Below are positions 36,435-45,660 of a stretch of DNA of 64,000 nucleotides, piece after piece. The position numbers and the translations under genes are program-made. The DNA is taken from positions 1,726,501 to 1,790,500 of the forward strand of contig NZ_CP095046.1 in the NCBI RefSeq assembly GCF_022919215.1, in the 5' to 3' direction. Each line of letters starts with the position of its first letter. Position 1 is the first letter of the stretch. The notes below the pieces were generated by a model. It ran no database searches. It was given only the letters and a program-made list of their open reading frames with translations, and was not told the DNA's origin. This DNA comes from Hymenobacter cellulosilyticus. Its GTDB lineage: Bacteria; Bacteroidota; Bacteroidia; Cytophagales; Hymenobacteraceae.

Positions 36435-36471
36435 AAGCGGCTCCCGAGTAGCTCGGGGGCCGCTTTTTTTA
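36435..36471 (+). terminator. Intrinsic terminator of the sigma-factor unit
   Basis: AAGCGGCTCCCGAG / CTCGGGGGCCGCTT with loop TAG (one bulged G), then TTTTTTT. Confidence 0.8.
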
Positions 36472-36595
36472 TGTGTCAAACCCAAGAAAGCCAATAAAGG
36501 CGCTGACTTTCTTGGGATTGCAAAAAGATATCAACTACTGCGCAGCTGTCATTTCCGGGCTTTTCGTATACCGGAGCAGCATATTTTGTAGCCCT

Positions 36596-37165
36596 ATGGT
36601 TGTTCCCAATTCTTCTCCCGACTCTCCGCCTGCCGCGCCCGGGGGAATGGCCCAAGTGGTGGAGCGCAATATCGAAGCCCTGTTGCAGCGGCAGCAGCGG
36701 GAAGAGAAAAGCAGAACCTGGCAGGACCGCACCGCCGACGCCGTAACCAAGTTTACAGGCAGCATGGCTTTCGTCTTGATTCACCTGGTGTTCTTTGCCG
36801 GCTGGATTTTGTGGAACGTAGGCTGGCTTGGTCTTAAGCCCTTTGACCCGTCGCTGGTAATTCTAGCCATGGAGGCTTCCGTGGAAGCCATCTTTCTGTC
36901 CACTTTCGTGCTCATCAGCCAGAACCGTATGGCTGCCCTGGCCGATAAGCGCGCCGACCTAAACCTGCAGGTCAGCTTACTTAGCGAGCATGAAATAACC
37001 CGACTGGTGATTCTGGTGCGGGAAATAGCGCAGAAAATGGATATTCAGGAGGCCCAGGACCCCGAAATTCCCGAGCTGACCCAGGATGTACACCCCGAGC
37101 GGGTTCTCGACACTATTGCGGAGTACCAGCGCAAGCAGGAGCAAGAAAGTAAGAGTTCAGACTAA
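36596..37165 (+). CDS. DUF1003 domain membrane protein
   Basis: 189 residues. A Pro/Ser-rich start is followed by a coiled helix ERNIEALLQRQQREEKSRTWQDRTADAVTKFTGS. The DUF1003 core has two membrane helices: SMAFVLIHLVFFAGWILWNVGWL, with the family Phe-Asp-Pro motif KPFDPSLVILAMEASVEAIFLSTFVLISQNR. A cytosolic tail reads ADLNLQVSLLSEHEITRLVILVREIAQKM. Members of this family occur in many bacteria and have no assigned role. ATG 36596 is chosen since the upstream frame includes the preceding terminator. It converges on the OmpA-like gene at 37201. Confidence 0.85.
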   Translation: MVVPNSSPDSPPAAPGGMAQVVERNIEALLQRQQREEKSRTWQDRTADAVTKFTGSMAFVLIHLVFFAGWILWNVGWLGLKPFDPSLVILAMEASVEAIFLSTFVLISQNRMAALADKRADLNLQVSLLSEHEITRLVILVREIAQKMDIQEAQDPEIPELTQDVHPERVLDTIAEYQRKQEQESKSSD

Positions 37166-37200
37166 TTGTGGCTCAGTTAGCAGCCAGCGCCGCGTTGATT

Positions 37201-38801
37201 TCAGCGACTGTGCCGAACAGATTTCTCTCCCTTAAGGCGCTTGCCCAGACGCTGCATCCACCGGCCAAACTTGGTTCGGCGGTAGCGTGGAACCCGGGTT
37301 TCCAGCCGCTCTGCCTTTCGGCTGACTACAGCCGGAGCCGGGCGTAAAGGAGGGGGCACCTTGTGGACTGGAACATTGGCAGCCGAAGACGGGCTCCAGG
37401 TTTTGCTAACCACTTGTAGGCTCAAGCGCCGGTTTAGAGCCCGGCCGATGGGGCCTGAATTAGAAGCTGCCGCCAGCTGCGCCCCGTATCCTTCGGCCTG
37501 CAGGCGGCTGCCCGAAATACCCAGGGCGAGCAGGGCGTAGCGTGCCGCCCGGGCCCGCTGCTGGCTTAGCTCCTGATTGGCTTGCTCGTCGCCGGAGGTA
37601 TCCGTATGGCCCCTATTCGCACCTGGGCGCGGGGAAAGGCCCGCAGAATAGCTGCCACGTTACGCAGCTGCTCCTGCGACTCGGCCGTGAGCGTGGCGCG
37701 GCCCGGAGTAAAATATACCCGGTCCATATTGAGCAGCGCCGCCGGCGAAGCAGACGACTCAACAGCCTGAATAGGGTCGGCGAGGAGTCGGTAAAGCTGG
37801 TACTCGGTCGAGTTGGTGCCCACGCGTTGGCGGCTGCCGTCGGGCAAAGTAAGCACCAAGGGCTGGCCAGTATGGTAGATATAGGTATCCGTATCCGGGT
37901 CGTAATGACCGGCCTGGAACTCCTCTGTAGTTGGAGCCGCGGGTTTTGGCGGTGCGCTGCGCGTCGAAGGCACCACATTGCTGACTGGCACGGCCGGTGT
38001 GCCCACCGGGCTTTGCGTTTCGGCGCGTACGACTGATTCAGCGGGGCGAAGCAGATATTGTCCGCCCAGGTAGCTCAGTACTGCCAGGGGCAGCGTCAGC
38101 AGCCACGCAGCTACGGGCAGCTTTTCCCGCTTGGCTGGTTGTGAACCCGCACTGCCCGGCGTGAACGTAATGCCGCCACCTACCTTTTCCCAGGTTCCGG
38201 CGCCGGCCACCGTGAAGCGCTGCAGCGGCTCGGGCTCAATGGTGGCGGTGGGCTCTGTTGAAGAAGAATCGGCTGCCGACGCTGGTTTGGCCAACGGCGG
38301 TTCCGGAGCCTGCGCCACGTTAATTACGCGTGGTTGCACCAGCAGCCACTGGCAAAGCTGGCTTGCCGTCAGTTGTTGGTCGGCGGCGTGCTCACCGAGT
38401 GTGCCAAGCACGGCCGCTACGGCAACTTCCAGGAGCGTTGTAGTAGCCGCTTCGGATAGGCTGGCAGCTCCCGAAATCCGTTGGATGGTAGTTTGGTAGG
38501 TTTCCCCGAGCAAGCCTTGCATCAATCCGGTACCCCGGCCTTGAGTTAGGTCCAACTCACAAGCTCGTAACTGCGCAAGAGTACCGTTTGCGTGAGCCTG
38601 TTGGGTGAGCGTCCACAGCGCTTCTTCCCCGTTGGGACGGCTTATTCGGTCTTGTAAGCTTCGGATAACCAGCGAAACAAGCTCATTCAGCGCGTGCTTT
38701 ACGACAGCTGAGTTCTGTCCAGCAATTGGGCTGAGGTGTCGGAGCTGTTCCTCTGTAAAGAGCTGATTGACTGCTTCAGCTACGGTTTTCGCCTGCAGCA
38801 T
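37201..38801 (-). CDS. DUF937-transmembrane-OmpA fusion protein B (apparent frameshift)
   Basis: 533 residues after correction, with the same order as protein A at 28169: DUF937 (MLQAKTVAEAVNQLFTEEQ to about 165), the motif AGAGTWEKVGGGITF, one membrane helix (LPVAAWLLTLPLAVLSYLGGQYLL), the central GHYDPDTDTYIYHTGQP ... GTNSTEYQLYRLLA domain, and OmpA (LNMDRVYFTPGRATL, VRIGGHTDTSG, NRRLSLQVV). It adds a basic, Pro-rich tail of about 65 residues that A lacks. The frame breaks at the C run 37610-37613 (plus strand); one base gives IGGHTDTSGDEQ and joins the rest of the OmpA domain. It lies inside the block that splits the nuo genes. The role is unknown. Confidence 0.8.
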
Positions 38802-38920
38802 AGAAAAGCACAGTAAAGTGTTTTCTAATTTAAGGATAAATTATTGATGAAAAAATAATATTATGTAGTTAGCATAATTGTGTTCGGATAACTGTGGAGC
38901 TATAACTCAGCTACTGTGTT

Positions 38921-39562
38921 CTACAGCGGTACGTACACTGGCTTGGCATCCTCCTGTTCCGCAAACACAATGCTGGCCCGTTTGAAGTCCTTTTTAGGCA
39001 GCTTATACATGCTGACCTGGTATTCAGGCTCGCCATAGCTCACTCCCTGCAAAGCGGTAGCAGGCTTGGAAGTCGACGAAAGCACTAATCGGACCGTGTT
39101 ATCCGCTGCGGCTTCCGCTTCTAGCTCATCGTGAAACGTGGCTCCGGCCGCCGCTACGGGCGGGTGAATCAGCAGCACAACAAACTCGTGCTTGAAATCA
39201 GCGGGAGCTGCCTGGTTGGGTTGAGCCGATACTACGTCCTGGGCTTCAAGCACGTGTTGGAACGCGGCGCTATCCGTGACAATCAGGTAGTCGGTATCGG
39301 TAGGGTGGGGCAGTTCCACCGTTCCATCCTCGTTCACTTGTCCTACGCCCGTGTACTGATTTTCACCAGCGGCAGCGGCCTGTTGAGCTTGTTCCGCATT
39401 CACCTGACCCAGAATCATGGCTACCGCTTCCTGGGCTGAGGTACCCTTAGGATTTCTGACGAAGCTGTAGCCTTCTATTTCCTGAGAAGGCACGTCTGCA
39501 CTTGAACAGGCCATGACGGTGAGTAAAAGGGCTCCGCGGCTAATAGATGCCAATAACTTCAT
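38921..39562 (-). CDS. Lipoprotein of unknown function
   Basis: 213 residues. The signal MKLLASISRGALLLTVMAC has a lipobox VMAC and is followed by SSADVPSQE. A Gln/Ala-rich helix (LGQVNAEQAQQAAAAGENQ) precedes a mixed domain with strands TDYLIVTDSAAFQHVL and HEFVVLLIHPPVAAAGATFHDELEAEAAADNTVRLVLSS and the ending YQVSMYKLPKKDFKRASIVFAEQ. No cysteine other than the lipid site is present. I do not recognise a family. It is about 120 bases upstream of the DUF937-OmpA gene B on the same strand, with an AT-rich gap between them. Confidence 0.7.
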   Translation of the reverse strand: MKLLASISRGALLLTVMACSSADVPSQEIEGYSFVRNPKGTSAQEAVAMILGQVNAEQAQQAAAAGENQYTGVGQVNEDGTVELPHPTDTDYLIVTDSAAFQHVLEAQDVVSAQPNQAAPADFKHEFVVLLIHPPVAAAGATFHDELEAEAAADNTVRLVLSSTSKPATALQGVSYGEPEYQVSMYKLPKKDFKRASIVFAEQEDAKPVYVPL

Positions 39563-39709
39563 AAGCGGGACAGGTAGGTGCAGTCGTTCGGGGATAAAGA
39601 TGGGCGAATTTTATTAACCTGAAGCTTTCCGTTGTCACGCGCTCAGCTATAACAATGATTACCAAAAATGCCCCGGAAATAAGAGGGGCCGGAGCCGCTC
39701 CCATAAAAT

Positions 39710-40267
39710 CTACTTTGACGCTACCCACCACGACTCCAGCAGTGTTCCCTGTCCATAACCGTTAATGATAATGTACTTTACTTGCTTATGAAGAACGGTA
39801 TCGGGCAAGTCAATTACGTTATAGTCAGCTAGTCTATATCTGCTGTTCAACACTGCGTAGTCGGCTTCTGTGGGCAGCATTTTATCTTCCTTGGCTATTG
39901 AGACAACCTTGTTGAAATCATCAATCTGGCCAAGCCAAACAGTAGCGCCCGGCTGCAAGCGCCAACCTGGAATACGCTCCATGGAAAAGCTCTGGCGCCC
40001 GAGTTTTATTGACAAGTCCAGCGTGTCATTCTTTGCTACAAAGGGAAGCAAAAGCAAGCCAGCACTATCCCGAAGCAAGTAGCGGTGCGTGCGAGACCAT
40101 AGTGTTATGTCCTTTGCTTTTACTCTACGCTGCTTCTCTTTATTGTTTACATAGTAGTGTATGCTCAGCACTGGAGATTTAACATTACTCTCGGTCGAAC
40201 GCGAAGTCTGACACAATACAGGCAGAGCATAACTACAAGCCAAAAAAGTAAGAAGCGCTGCTCTCAT
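39710..40267 (-). CDS. Exported protein of unknown function
   Basis: 185 residues. The signal peptide MRAALLTFLACSYALPVLCQ may be a lipobox-like or normal cleavage site. The mature part has a beta-rich core: SIHYYVNNKEKQRRVKAKDITLWSR, LLLLPFVAKNDTLDLSIKLGRQSFSMERIPGWRLQPGATVWLGQIDDF, and the C-terminal VKYIIINGYGQGTLLESWW. It is AT-richer than its neighbours. It begins only 20 bases below a strong terminator that ends nuoJ, so its own promoter is not apparent. No family is recognised. Confidence 0.65.
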   Translation of the reverse strand: MRAALLTFLACSYALPVLCQTSRSTESNVKSPVLSIHYYVNNKEKQRRVKAKDITLWSRTHRYLLRDSAGLLLLPFVAKNDTLDLSIKLGRQSFSMERIPGWRLQPGATVWLGQIDDFNKVVSIAKEDKMLPTEADYAVLNSRYRLADYNVIDLPDTVLHKQVKYIIINGYGQGTLLESWWVASK

Positions 40268-40286
40268 ATTTAAAAAGTTGATGCTA

Positions 40287-40336
40287 AGAAACAAAAAGCG
40301 GCGCCTGATGCTTCAGGCGCCGCTTTTTGTTTCTTA
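40287..40336. terminator. Strong terminator after nuoJ
   Basis: Long perfect hairpin: AAGAAACAAAAAGCGGCGCC pairs with the mirrored GGCGCCGCTTTTTGTTTCTT around TGATGCTTCA. It closes the nuoA-J transcript on minus and supports the view that the nuo genes form two separate units. Confidence 0.85.
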
Positions 40337-40350
40337 AAAGAAGCTCTTGC

Positions 40351-40868
40351 TTAGAAATTCCTTTCTCCGGCTTCGCGCTTACCCAGCATTACGGCTCCAA
40401 CCATAGCGGCTAGGAACAGCACCGAGGCCAGCTCGAAGGGCAGCAGGTACTTGGTGTAGAGAATCATGCCCAACTGGCTTACCATACCAATCTGCGAGTT
40501 GAACACCGGCGCGTTGAACGTGGTGCCGGGCTGCACATCGCGCAGGGCAGCCACCATCACGACCAGCAACAAGCCCCGGCCACCGCCGCCGCTACCTTCG
40601 ATAAAGTCGATTTGTGGGGTTCCGTGTCGGCGTTCAGGTTCAGGAACATAATCACGAACAGGAACAGTACCATAATGGCACCGGCGTACACGATGATGTT
40701 GACGGCGGCCAAGAACTGCGCGTTCAGAATCAGGTAGTGACCCGAGAGCGAGAAGAACGTCAGAATCAGGAACAGCACGCTGTGTACCGGGTTTTTGGCC
40801 AGTACTACGCCAAGGGCCGCAAACAAAGCCACAAACGACAGGAAGAAAAACAGGGAAGAAGAGGCCAT
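40351..40868 (-). CDS. nuoJ: NADH-quinone oxidoreductase subunit J (apparent frameshift)
   Basis: 172 residues after correction. It is a membrane subunit of complex I with five helices. Family blocks are [62 protein letters not shown] and the closing [24 protein letters not shown]. The frame fails at the C run 40574-40577 (plus strand). One base gives [14 protein letters not shown] and rejoins the two parts. Met 40868 is the first one that yields a normal N-terminus. It is the last gene of the nuoA-J unit. Confidence 0.93.
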
Positions 40869-40947
40869 TGGCGGAAAGTAGCGCGAATGTGAAAAGGTAA
40901 AACCGGCCATCCGAAAGCAGGGCTTCAAGATGGCAGGAAGTATTCGA

Positions 40948-41547
40948 TTAGCGGGCAGCTACAGCTTGCTGGCTGGTTTTCTGGCGCAAGGCCTCGGCCT
41001 GCTCGGGCGTGAGTTGAATGCCGCGGATGCTGCGAGCGTCCGGATCAACGGGCTCTACCAGACGGTCTTTGCCGTAGATGAACTCGTCGCGCTCGAAGCG
41101 GGGCGGGGCCATCTTGTCGGGCTGCAGATATACGGCAGCTTTCGGGCAGGCTTCTTCGCACAGGCCACAGAAGATGCAGCGCAGCATGTTCACCTCATAG
41201 CTGACGGCGTATTTCTCCTCGCGGTAGAGGTTTTCCTCGCCTTTTTTCCGCTCACCGGCCACCATCGTAATGGCTTCGGCGGGGCAGGCTACGGCACAGA
41301 GGCCGCAGGCCGTGCACCGCTCCCGGCCTACTTCGTCGCGCTTGAGCACGTGCAGGCCGCGGAAGATGGGGGAGAAGGGGCGCTTTTCTTCGGGGTACCG
41401 AACGGTCACCTGCTTTTTGGTAGCCGCCCGGAAAAAGTGGCGCATGGTGATGCTCAACCCCTGGAAGATGGCCGGCAGGTAGGCCCGCTCGGCCAGCGTC
41501 ATGGGCTTGGCTTCCAGCTTTTTCGCTCTATTGCTTAAGGACTGCAT
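40948..41547 (-). CDS. nuoI: NADH-quinone oxidoreductase subunit I
   Basis: 199 residues. It carries the two 4Fe-4S clusters N6a/N6b: CTACGLCAVACP and CIFCGLCEEACP are complete. It passes electrons to subunit B. A long basic N-terminus (RAKKLEAKPMTLAERAYLPAIFQGL) and a C-terminal extension rich in Gln/Ala go a little beyond the usual length. It follows nuoH with 8 bases between stop and start. Confidence 0.96.
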   Translation of the reverse strand: MQSLSNRAKKLEAKPMTLAERAYLPAIFQGLSITMRHFFRAATKKQVTVRYPEEKRPFSPIFRGLHVLKRDEVGRERCTACGLCAVACPAEAITMVAGERKKGEENLYREEKYAVSYEVNMLRCIFCGLCEEACPKAAVYLQPDKMAPPRFERDEFIYGKDRLVEPVDPDARSIRGIQLTPEQAEALRQKTSQQAVAAR

Positions 41548-41555
41548 AGGTTCGA

Positions 41556-42637
41556 TTACTTAATAACACCGCCCAGAATCAGGCCGCCGGTGAGCAGGAT
41601 GTTGAAAATGGCCAGCGGGATCAGGATGGTCCAGCCCAAGCGCATCAGCTGGTCGTAGCGGAAGCGGGGCAGAGTCCAGCGCACCCACATGAAGAAGAAG
41701 ATGAAGGCGAAGATCTTGCCGAACAGCAACAGCAGGCCCAGTACGGAAATCAGGTTCTGAGCCGACATCAGCTCCCAGCCCTGGGCCGATACCAGCCAGT
41801 CGCGCAGCTCGTACTGGAAGGGAAAGTTGAAGCCCCGAAGTAGAGCACGCTCATCACGGCCGAGGCCACGAAGACGTTTACATATTCGGCAAACAGGTAC
41901 AGACCCATTTTCATGGAGCTATACTCGGTGTGGTAGCCACCTACCAGCTCGGTTTCGCACTCGGGCAAGTCAAAAGGGGTGCGGTTGGTTTCGGCGAAGG
42001 CGCATACCAGGAAGATGATGAAGCCCAGGGGCTGTTTCACGATGTTCCAGAAGTGCCACTCGCCGGCTACCGATTGCTGCAAGGTGATTTCCCGCAGCGA
42101 AAGGGTGCCCGAAATCATCAGCACGGCGATGAGCGACATGCCCATGGCCAGTTCGTAGCTGATGTTCTGGGAGCCGGCCCGGATGGCGCCGAGCAAGGAG
42201 AACTTGTTGTTGGAGGCCCAGCCGCCAATCATCACCCCGTACACGCCCAACGACACAATGCCAAATACCCAGAGCATGCCGATGTTGACTTCGATGCCTT
42301 GTAGGTTGAATACGTTGTTGCCGAACTGCACCACGTTGCCAAACGGAATTACCGCCGACGACATCAGGGCCGTAATCATGGCCAGGCAGGGGCCCAGCAC
42401 GAACAGCGCCCGGTTGGCGCCAGCGGGGAAGAACTCTTCTTTGGTGAAGAGCTTCACTGCATCGGCTAAGGGCTGCAGCAAGCCAAAAGGACCGGCGCGG
42501 TCCGGGCCAACGCGGTCCTGCAGGAAGGCCGCAATAACCCGCTCAGCGTAGGTGCAATACGTAGCAATCAGCAACGAAACGCCGAAAACGACGAGGATAA
42601 CAATGGATTGCCAGCCTAAGGTTGGTAGTTCGATCAT
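41556..42637 (-). CDS. nuoH: NADH-quinone oxidoreductase subunit H (apparent frameshift)
   Basis: 360 residues after correction. It is an eight-helix membrane subunit forming the quinone chamber. Hallmarks are [43 protein letters not shown], the loop [43 protein letters not shown], and [32 protein letters not shown]. The frame breaks at the C run 41833-41836 (plus strand). One base gives [19 protein letters not shown]. The start at 42637 is 4 bases from the stop of the next gene upstream, so they are tightly coupled. Confidence 0.95.
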
Positions 42638-42641
42638 CAGA

Positions 42642-43649
42642 TTAGTTACCTAAGCGCATGGGAGGATTCTGTTCCAGGTCGCGGACGGAGCTTTCTGGCA
42701 AGTCGGCAATAACCTGGGCATTGAGCACGGGCAGCTCGTAGTGGTTGGCCGAAATAACCGACGAACGGTCGATGTGGGCCGGGCCTTCCAGCGTCCAGTC
42801 GGACGTTTCCTTCTTATCGAAGCGGCAGGTGTTGCAAATCCACTCCTTCACCTCGCCGTACTGGTCCTTACGGGCCGTTACGCGCAGCACGTCCTTGCCT
42901 TTGTACCAGAGCACCACTTTGCCACAGCACTTGGGGTTTTCGCAGTCACGGTGGGCATTTACGGGTTTCGTAAACCACACGCGCTGTTTGAAACGGAAGG
43001 TTTTATCGGTCAACGCGCCCACCGGGCACACATCGATGACGTTGCCGCTAAACTCGTTGTCGATGATGTTCTCGATGTAGGTACCAATTTCGGCGGCGTC
43101 GCCGCGGCCCAGTACGCCGTGCACGCGCTTCTCGGTGAGCTGGTCGGCTGTGAACACGCAGCGGTAGCACAGGATGCAGCGCGTCATGTGCAGCTGAATC
43201 AGCGGACCGATGTCGATTTTCTCGAAGGTGCGGCGCTCCTCTTCGTAGCGCGTGGTGCTCACGCCGTGCTCGAAGGCGAAGTTCTGCAAGTCACACTCCC
43301 CAGCCTGGTCGCACACGGGGCAGTCCAGCGGGTGGTTGATGAGCAGCATTTCCACGATGCCCTTGCGCACGTTGAGCACCTGCTCGGACGTCGTATTCTC
43401 GACCACCATGCCGTCCTGCACCGGCGTTACGCACGAGGCAACCAGCTTGGGCATGGGGCGGGGGTCTTTGGCCGAGCCGGCCGCCACACGCACGAGGCAG
43501 GCGCGGCACTTGCCGCCCGAACCTTTCAGCGGCGTGTAGTAGCACATGGCCGGGGGCACGATGCCGCCGCCGATGGTGCGGGCCGCGTTGAGGATGGTGG
43601 TTCCGTCCGGAACGTCAACCTCGATGCCGTCAAATGTTATTTTAGCCAT
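42642..43649 (-). CDS. nuoG: NADH-quinone oxidoreductase subunit G, short form
   Basis: 335 residues. It contains only the N-terminal iron-sulfur part of NuoG: the 2Fe-2S site (CYYTPLKGSGGKCRAC, with a later Cys in LVASC), the His/Cys cluster site HPLDCPVCDQAGECDLQNF, and the 4Fe-4S site CILCYRCVF with DVCPVGAL. The molybdopterin-oxidoreductase domain that makes the E. coli subunit about 900 residues is absent. As I recall, this short form is usual in aerobic Bacteroidota, so it is not a truncation by mutation. The C-terminal CENPKCCG and CNTCRF pairs may bind another metal. It links NuoF to NuoI. Confidence 0.9.
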   Translation of the reverse strand: MAKITFDGIEVDVPDGTTILNAARTIGGGIVPPAMCYYTPLKGSGGKCRACLVRVAAGSAKDPRPMPKLVASCVTPVQDGMVVENTTSEQVLNVRKGIVEMLLINHPLDCPVCDQAGECDLQNFAFEHGVSTTRYEEERRTFEKIDIGPLIQLHMTRCILCYRCVFTADQLTEKRVHGVLGRGDAAEIGTYIENIIDNEFSGNVIDVCPVGALTDKTFRFKQRVWFTKPVNAHRDCENPKCCGKVVLWYKGKDVLRVTARKDQYGEVKEWICNTCRFDKKETSDWTLEGPAHIDRSSVISANHYELPVLNAQVIADLPESSVRDLEQNPPMRLGN

Positions 43650-43696
43650 TATTCAGAGCTTCCTAAGGGCGGAAGTGAAATGTCAGTTAGTACAAA

Positions 43697-45037
43697 TTAA
43701 GCCAGTACCGCTTTGCCGGGAAACACAGCGCCGGGGCGGGTAGCTTCCTGGGGGTAGCGCACGTGCCACTCGAATTCGTCGCGGAAGTGACGGATGGCGG
43801 CCGAAACCGGCCAGGCAGCGGCTTCACCCAGCGGACAAATCGTGTTGCCTTCGATTTGCTTGGCCACGCTGGCCAGCACGTCGATGTCGCGCTCATTGCC
43901 GTGGCCGTGCTCGAGGCGGTGCAGGATTTTCTCCAGCCAGCCCGTACCCTCACGGCAGGGCGAGCATTGCCCGCACGACTCGTGGTGGTAGAAGCGCGAG
44001 AAGTTCCAGGTGTTGCGCACGATGCAGGTGGTTTCGTCCATGGCAATGAAGCCACCCGAACCCAGCATGGTGCCCGTCACGAACCCGCCATCCGACAACG
44101 ACTCGTAGGTCATCAAGCGGGGCTCACCCGCGGCGGTTTTCAGAATCAGCTCCTTGGGCAGAATCGGTACCGACGAACCGCCGGCTACGACAGCCTTCAG
44201 GTCGCGCCCTTTCCAGACGCCGCCGCAGTACTCATCGGAATAGATGAATTCCTCGACCGGCACGCCCAACTCGATTTCGTAGATACCGGGTTTGTTGAGG
44301 TGGCCGCAGGCCGAAATCAGCTTGGTGCCGGTGCTCCGGCCCACGCCAATCTTGGCATACTCGTCGCCACCGTCGTTGACAATAACCGGCACGGCCGCAA
44401 TGGACTCCACGTTGTTCACCACCGTGGGGCGGGCGTAGAGGCCCTGCACGGCGGGGAATGGGGGCTTGTTGCGGGGGTTGCCGCGCTTGCCTTCCAGGGA
44501 TTCAAGCAAAGCCGTTTCCTCCCCGCAGATGTAGGCGCCCCCACCGGGGTGCACGTACAAATCCAGGTCGTAGCCCGAGCCCAGGATGTTCTTGCCTAGG
44601 AAACCGGCCGCGTAAGCTTCAGCAATGGCCTTTTCCAAGATGCGCAGCACGTACAACAACTCCCCGCGGATGTAGATGTAGGAAGTATTGGCGCCCAGGG
44701 CGTAGGAGCTGGTAATCATGCCTTCCACCAGCAGGTGGGGCAGTTTCGACATCAGCTGCCGGTCCTTGAAGGTGCCCGGCTCCGATTCGTCGGCGTTGCA
44801 AACGAGGTAGCGCGGCACGCCTTCAGGCTTGGCCAGAAAGCTCCACTTCATTCCGGTGGGGAAACCGGCGCCGCCGCGGCCGCGCAGGCCCGACTTCTTC
44901 ACCTCTTCCACCACCTCGTCGGGGGTCATGGTTTTGAGGGCCTTCTCCACCGAGCGGTAGCCGCCATGCTTGCGGTATACTTCAAAGGTGTCGATGCCTT
45001 CAACGTTAATATGTTCGGTCAGCAGTTTGCGTCCCAT
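43697..45037 (-). CDS. nuoF: NADH-quinone oxidoreductase subunit F
   Basis: 446 residues. It binds NADH and FMN and a 4Fe-4S cluster (N3). Motifs are GLRGRGGAGFPTGMKWSF (FMN/NADH), VCNADESEPGTFKDR, GAYICGEETALLESLEGKRGNPRNKPPFPA, and the cluster site ESCGQCSPCREGTG with a further Cys in GNTICPLGEAAAWP. It follows nuoE by 27 bases. The tail is slightly longer than in E. coli. Confidence 0.97.
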   Translation of the reverse strand: MGRKLLTEHINVEGIDTFEVYRKHGGYRSVEKALKTMTPDEVVEEVKKSGLRGRGGAGFPTGMKWSFLAKPEGVPRYLVCNADESEPGTFKDRQLMSKLPHLLVEGMITSSYALGANTSYIYIRGELLYVLRILEKAIAEAYAAGFLGKNILGSGYDLDLYVHPGGGAYICGEETALLESLEGKRGNPRNKPPFPAVQGLYARPTVVNNVESIAAVPVIVNDGGDEYAKIGVGRSTGTKLISACGHLNKPGIYEIELGVPVEEFIYSDEYCGGVWKGRDLKAVVAGGSSVPILPKELILKTAAGEPRLMTYESLSDGGFVTGTMLGSGGFIAMDETTCIVRNTWNFSRFYHHESCGQCSPCREGTGWLEKILHRLEHGHGNERDIDVLASVAKQIEGNTICPLGEAAAWPVSAAIRHFRDEFEWHVRYPQEATRPGAVFPGKAVLA

Positions 45038-45064
45038 AGTGTCTGAGCGGTAAGCTGAAAGAGG

Positions 45065-45639
45065 TTAATTGTTGGCTACGGCGTTAGGCAGGCCTTTTTC
45101 TTCCCAAGGAAGAGCCGGACGGTGCACCATGTTGCGCAGCTCGCTGAGCATGGCGTTTACCGAAGCTTCGGTGTCCAGCTGCTCGTAGTATTTCTCGCGC
45201 ACCTGCACCACGGGGGCAAAGCCGCAGGCGGCCAGGCATTCCACCTCTTTCAAGGTAAACAGGCCATCGGCCGAAGGACCGCCGCCAACCTTAGCGCCGG
45301 TGATACGCTCCAGTTCGGCCGTCAGCTCATCGGAGCCACGCAGCTGGCAGGGACCCGTACGGCAGATTTCCAGCACGTGCTTGCCCACCGGCTTGAGGTT
45401 GAACATGGTGTAGAAGGTCGAAACCTCGTACACCTCGATAGGTTTCACGCCCAATACCTCGGCCACCAGGTCCTGCACCTCGGGGGCTACCCAGCCCCGA
45501 ATTCGGCCTGGGCAATGTGCAGCACCGGCAGCATCGCCGACTTGCGGCGCTCCTCCGGGTATTGCTTGCAGATACGGTCTATTTCAGCCTTGGCAGCTTC
45601 CGAAAACTGGGGTTTCACGGGCGCGGTTGTCGATTCCAT
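45065..45639 (-). CDS. nuoE: NADH-quinone oxidoreductase subunit E (apparent frameshift)
   Basis: 191 residues after correction. It has the thioredoxin-like 2Fe-2S fold, with Cys ligands in CRTGPCQLRG and CLAACGFAPVVQV. The N-terminal helical part MESTTAPVKPQFSEAAKAEI ... LHIAQAEF lies in another frame and starts at ATG 45639. The break is at the C run 45495-45498 (plus strand); one base gives QAEFGGWVAPEVQDLVAEVLG. It partners NuoF in the NADH-oxidising tip. Confidence 0.93.
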
Positions 45640-45660
45640 AAAGTCAAATTCAGCAAAAAA

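Noticed and set aside
35006..40350. The block that splits nuo as a mobile island
   Set aside because: No integrase, transposase, tRNA gene or direct repeats were found at its ends; the genes inside are mostly of ordinary chromosomal type.
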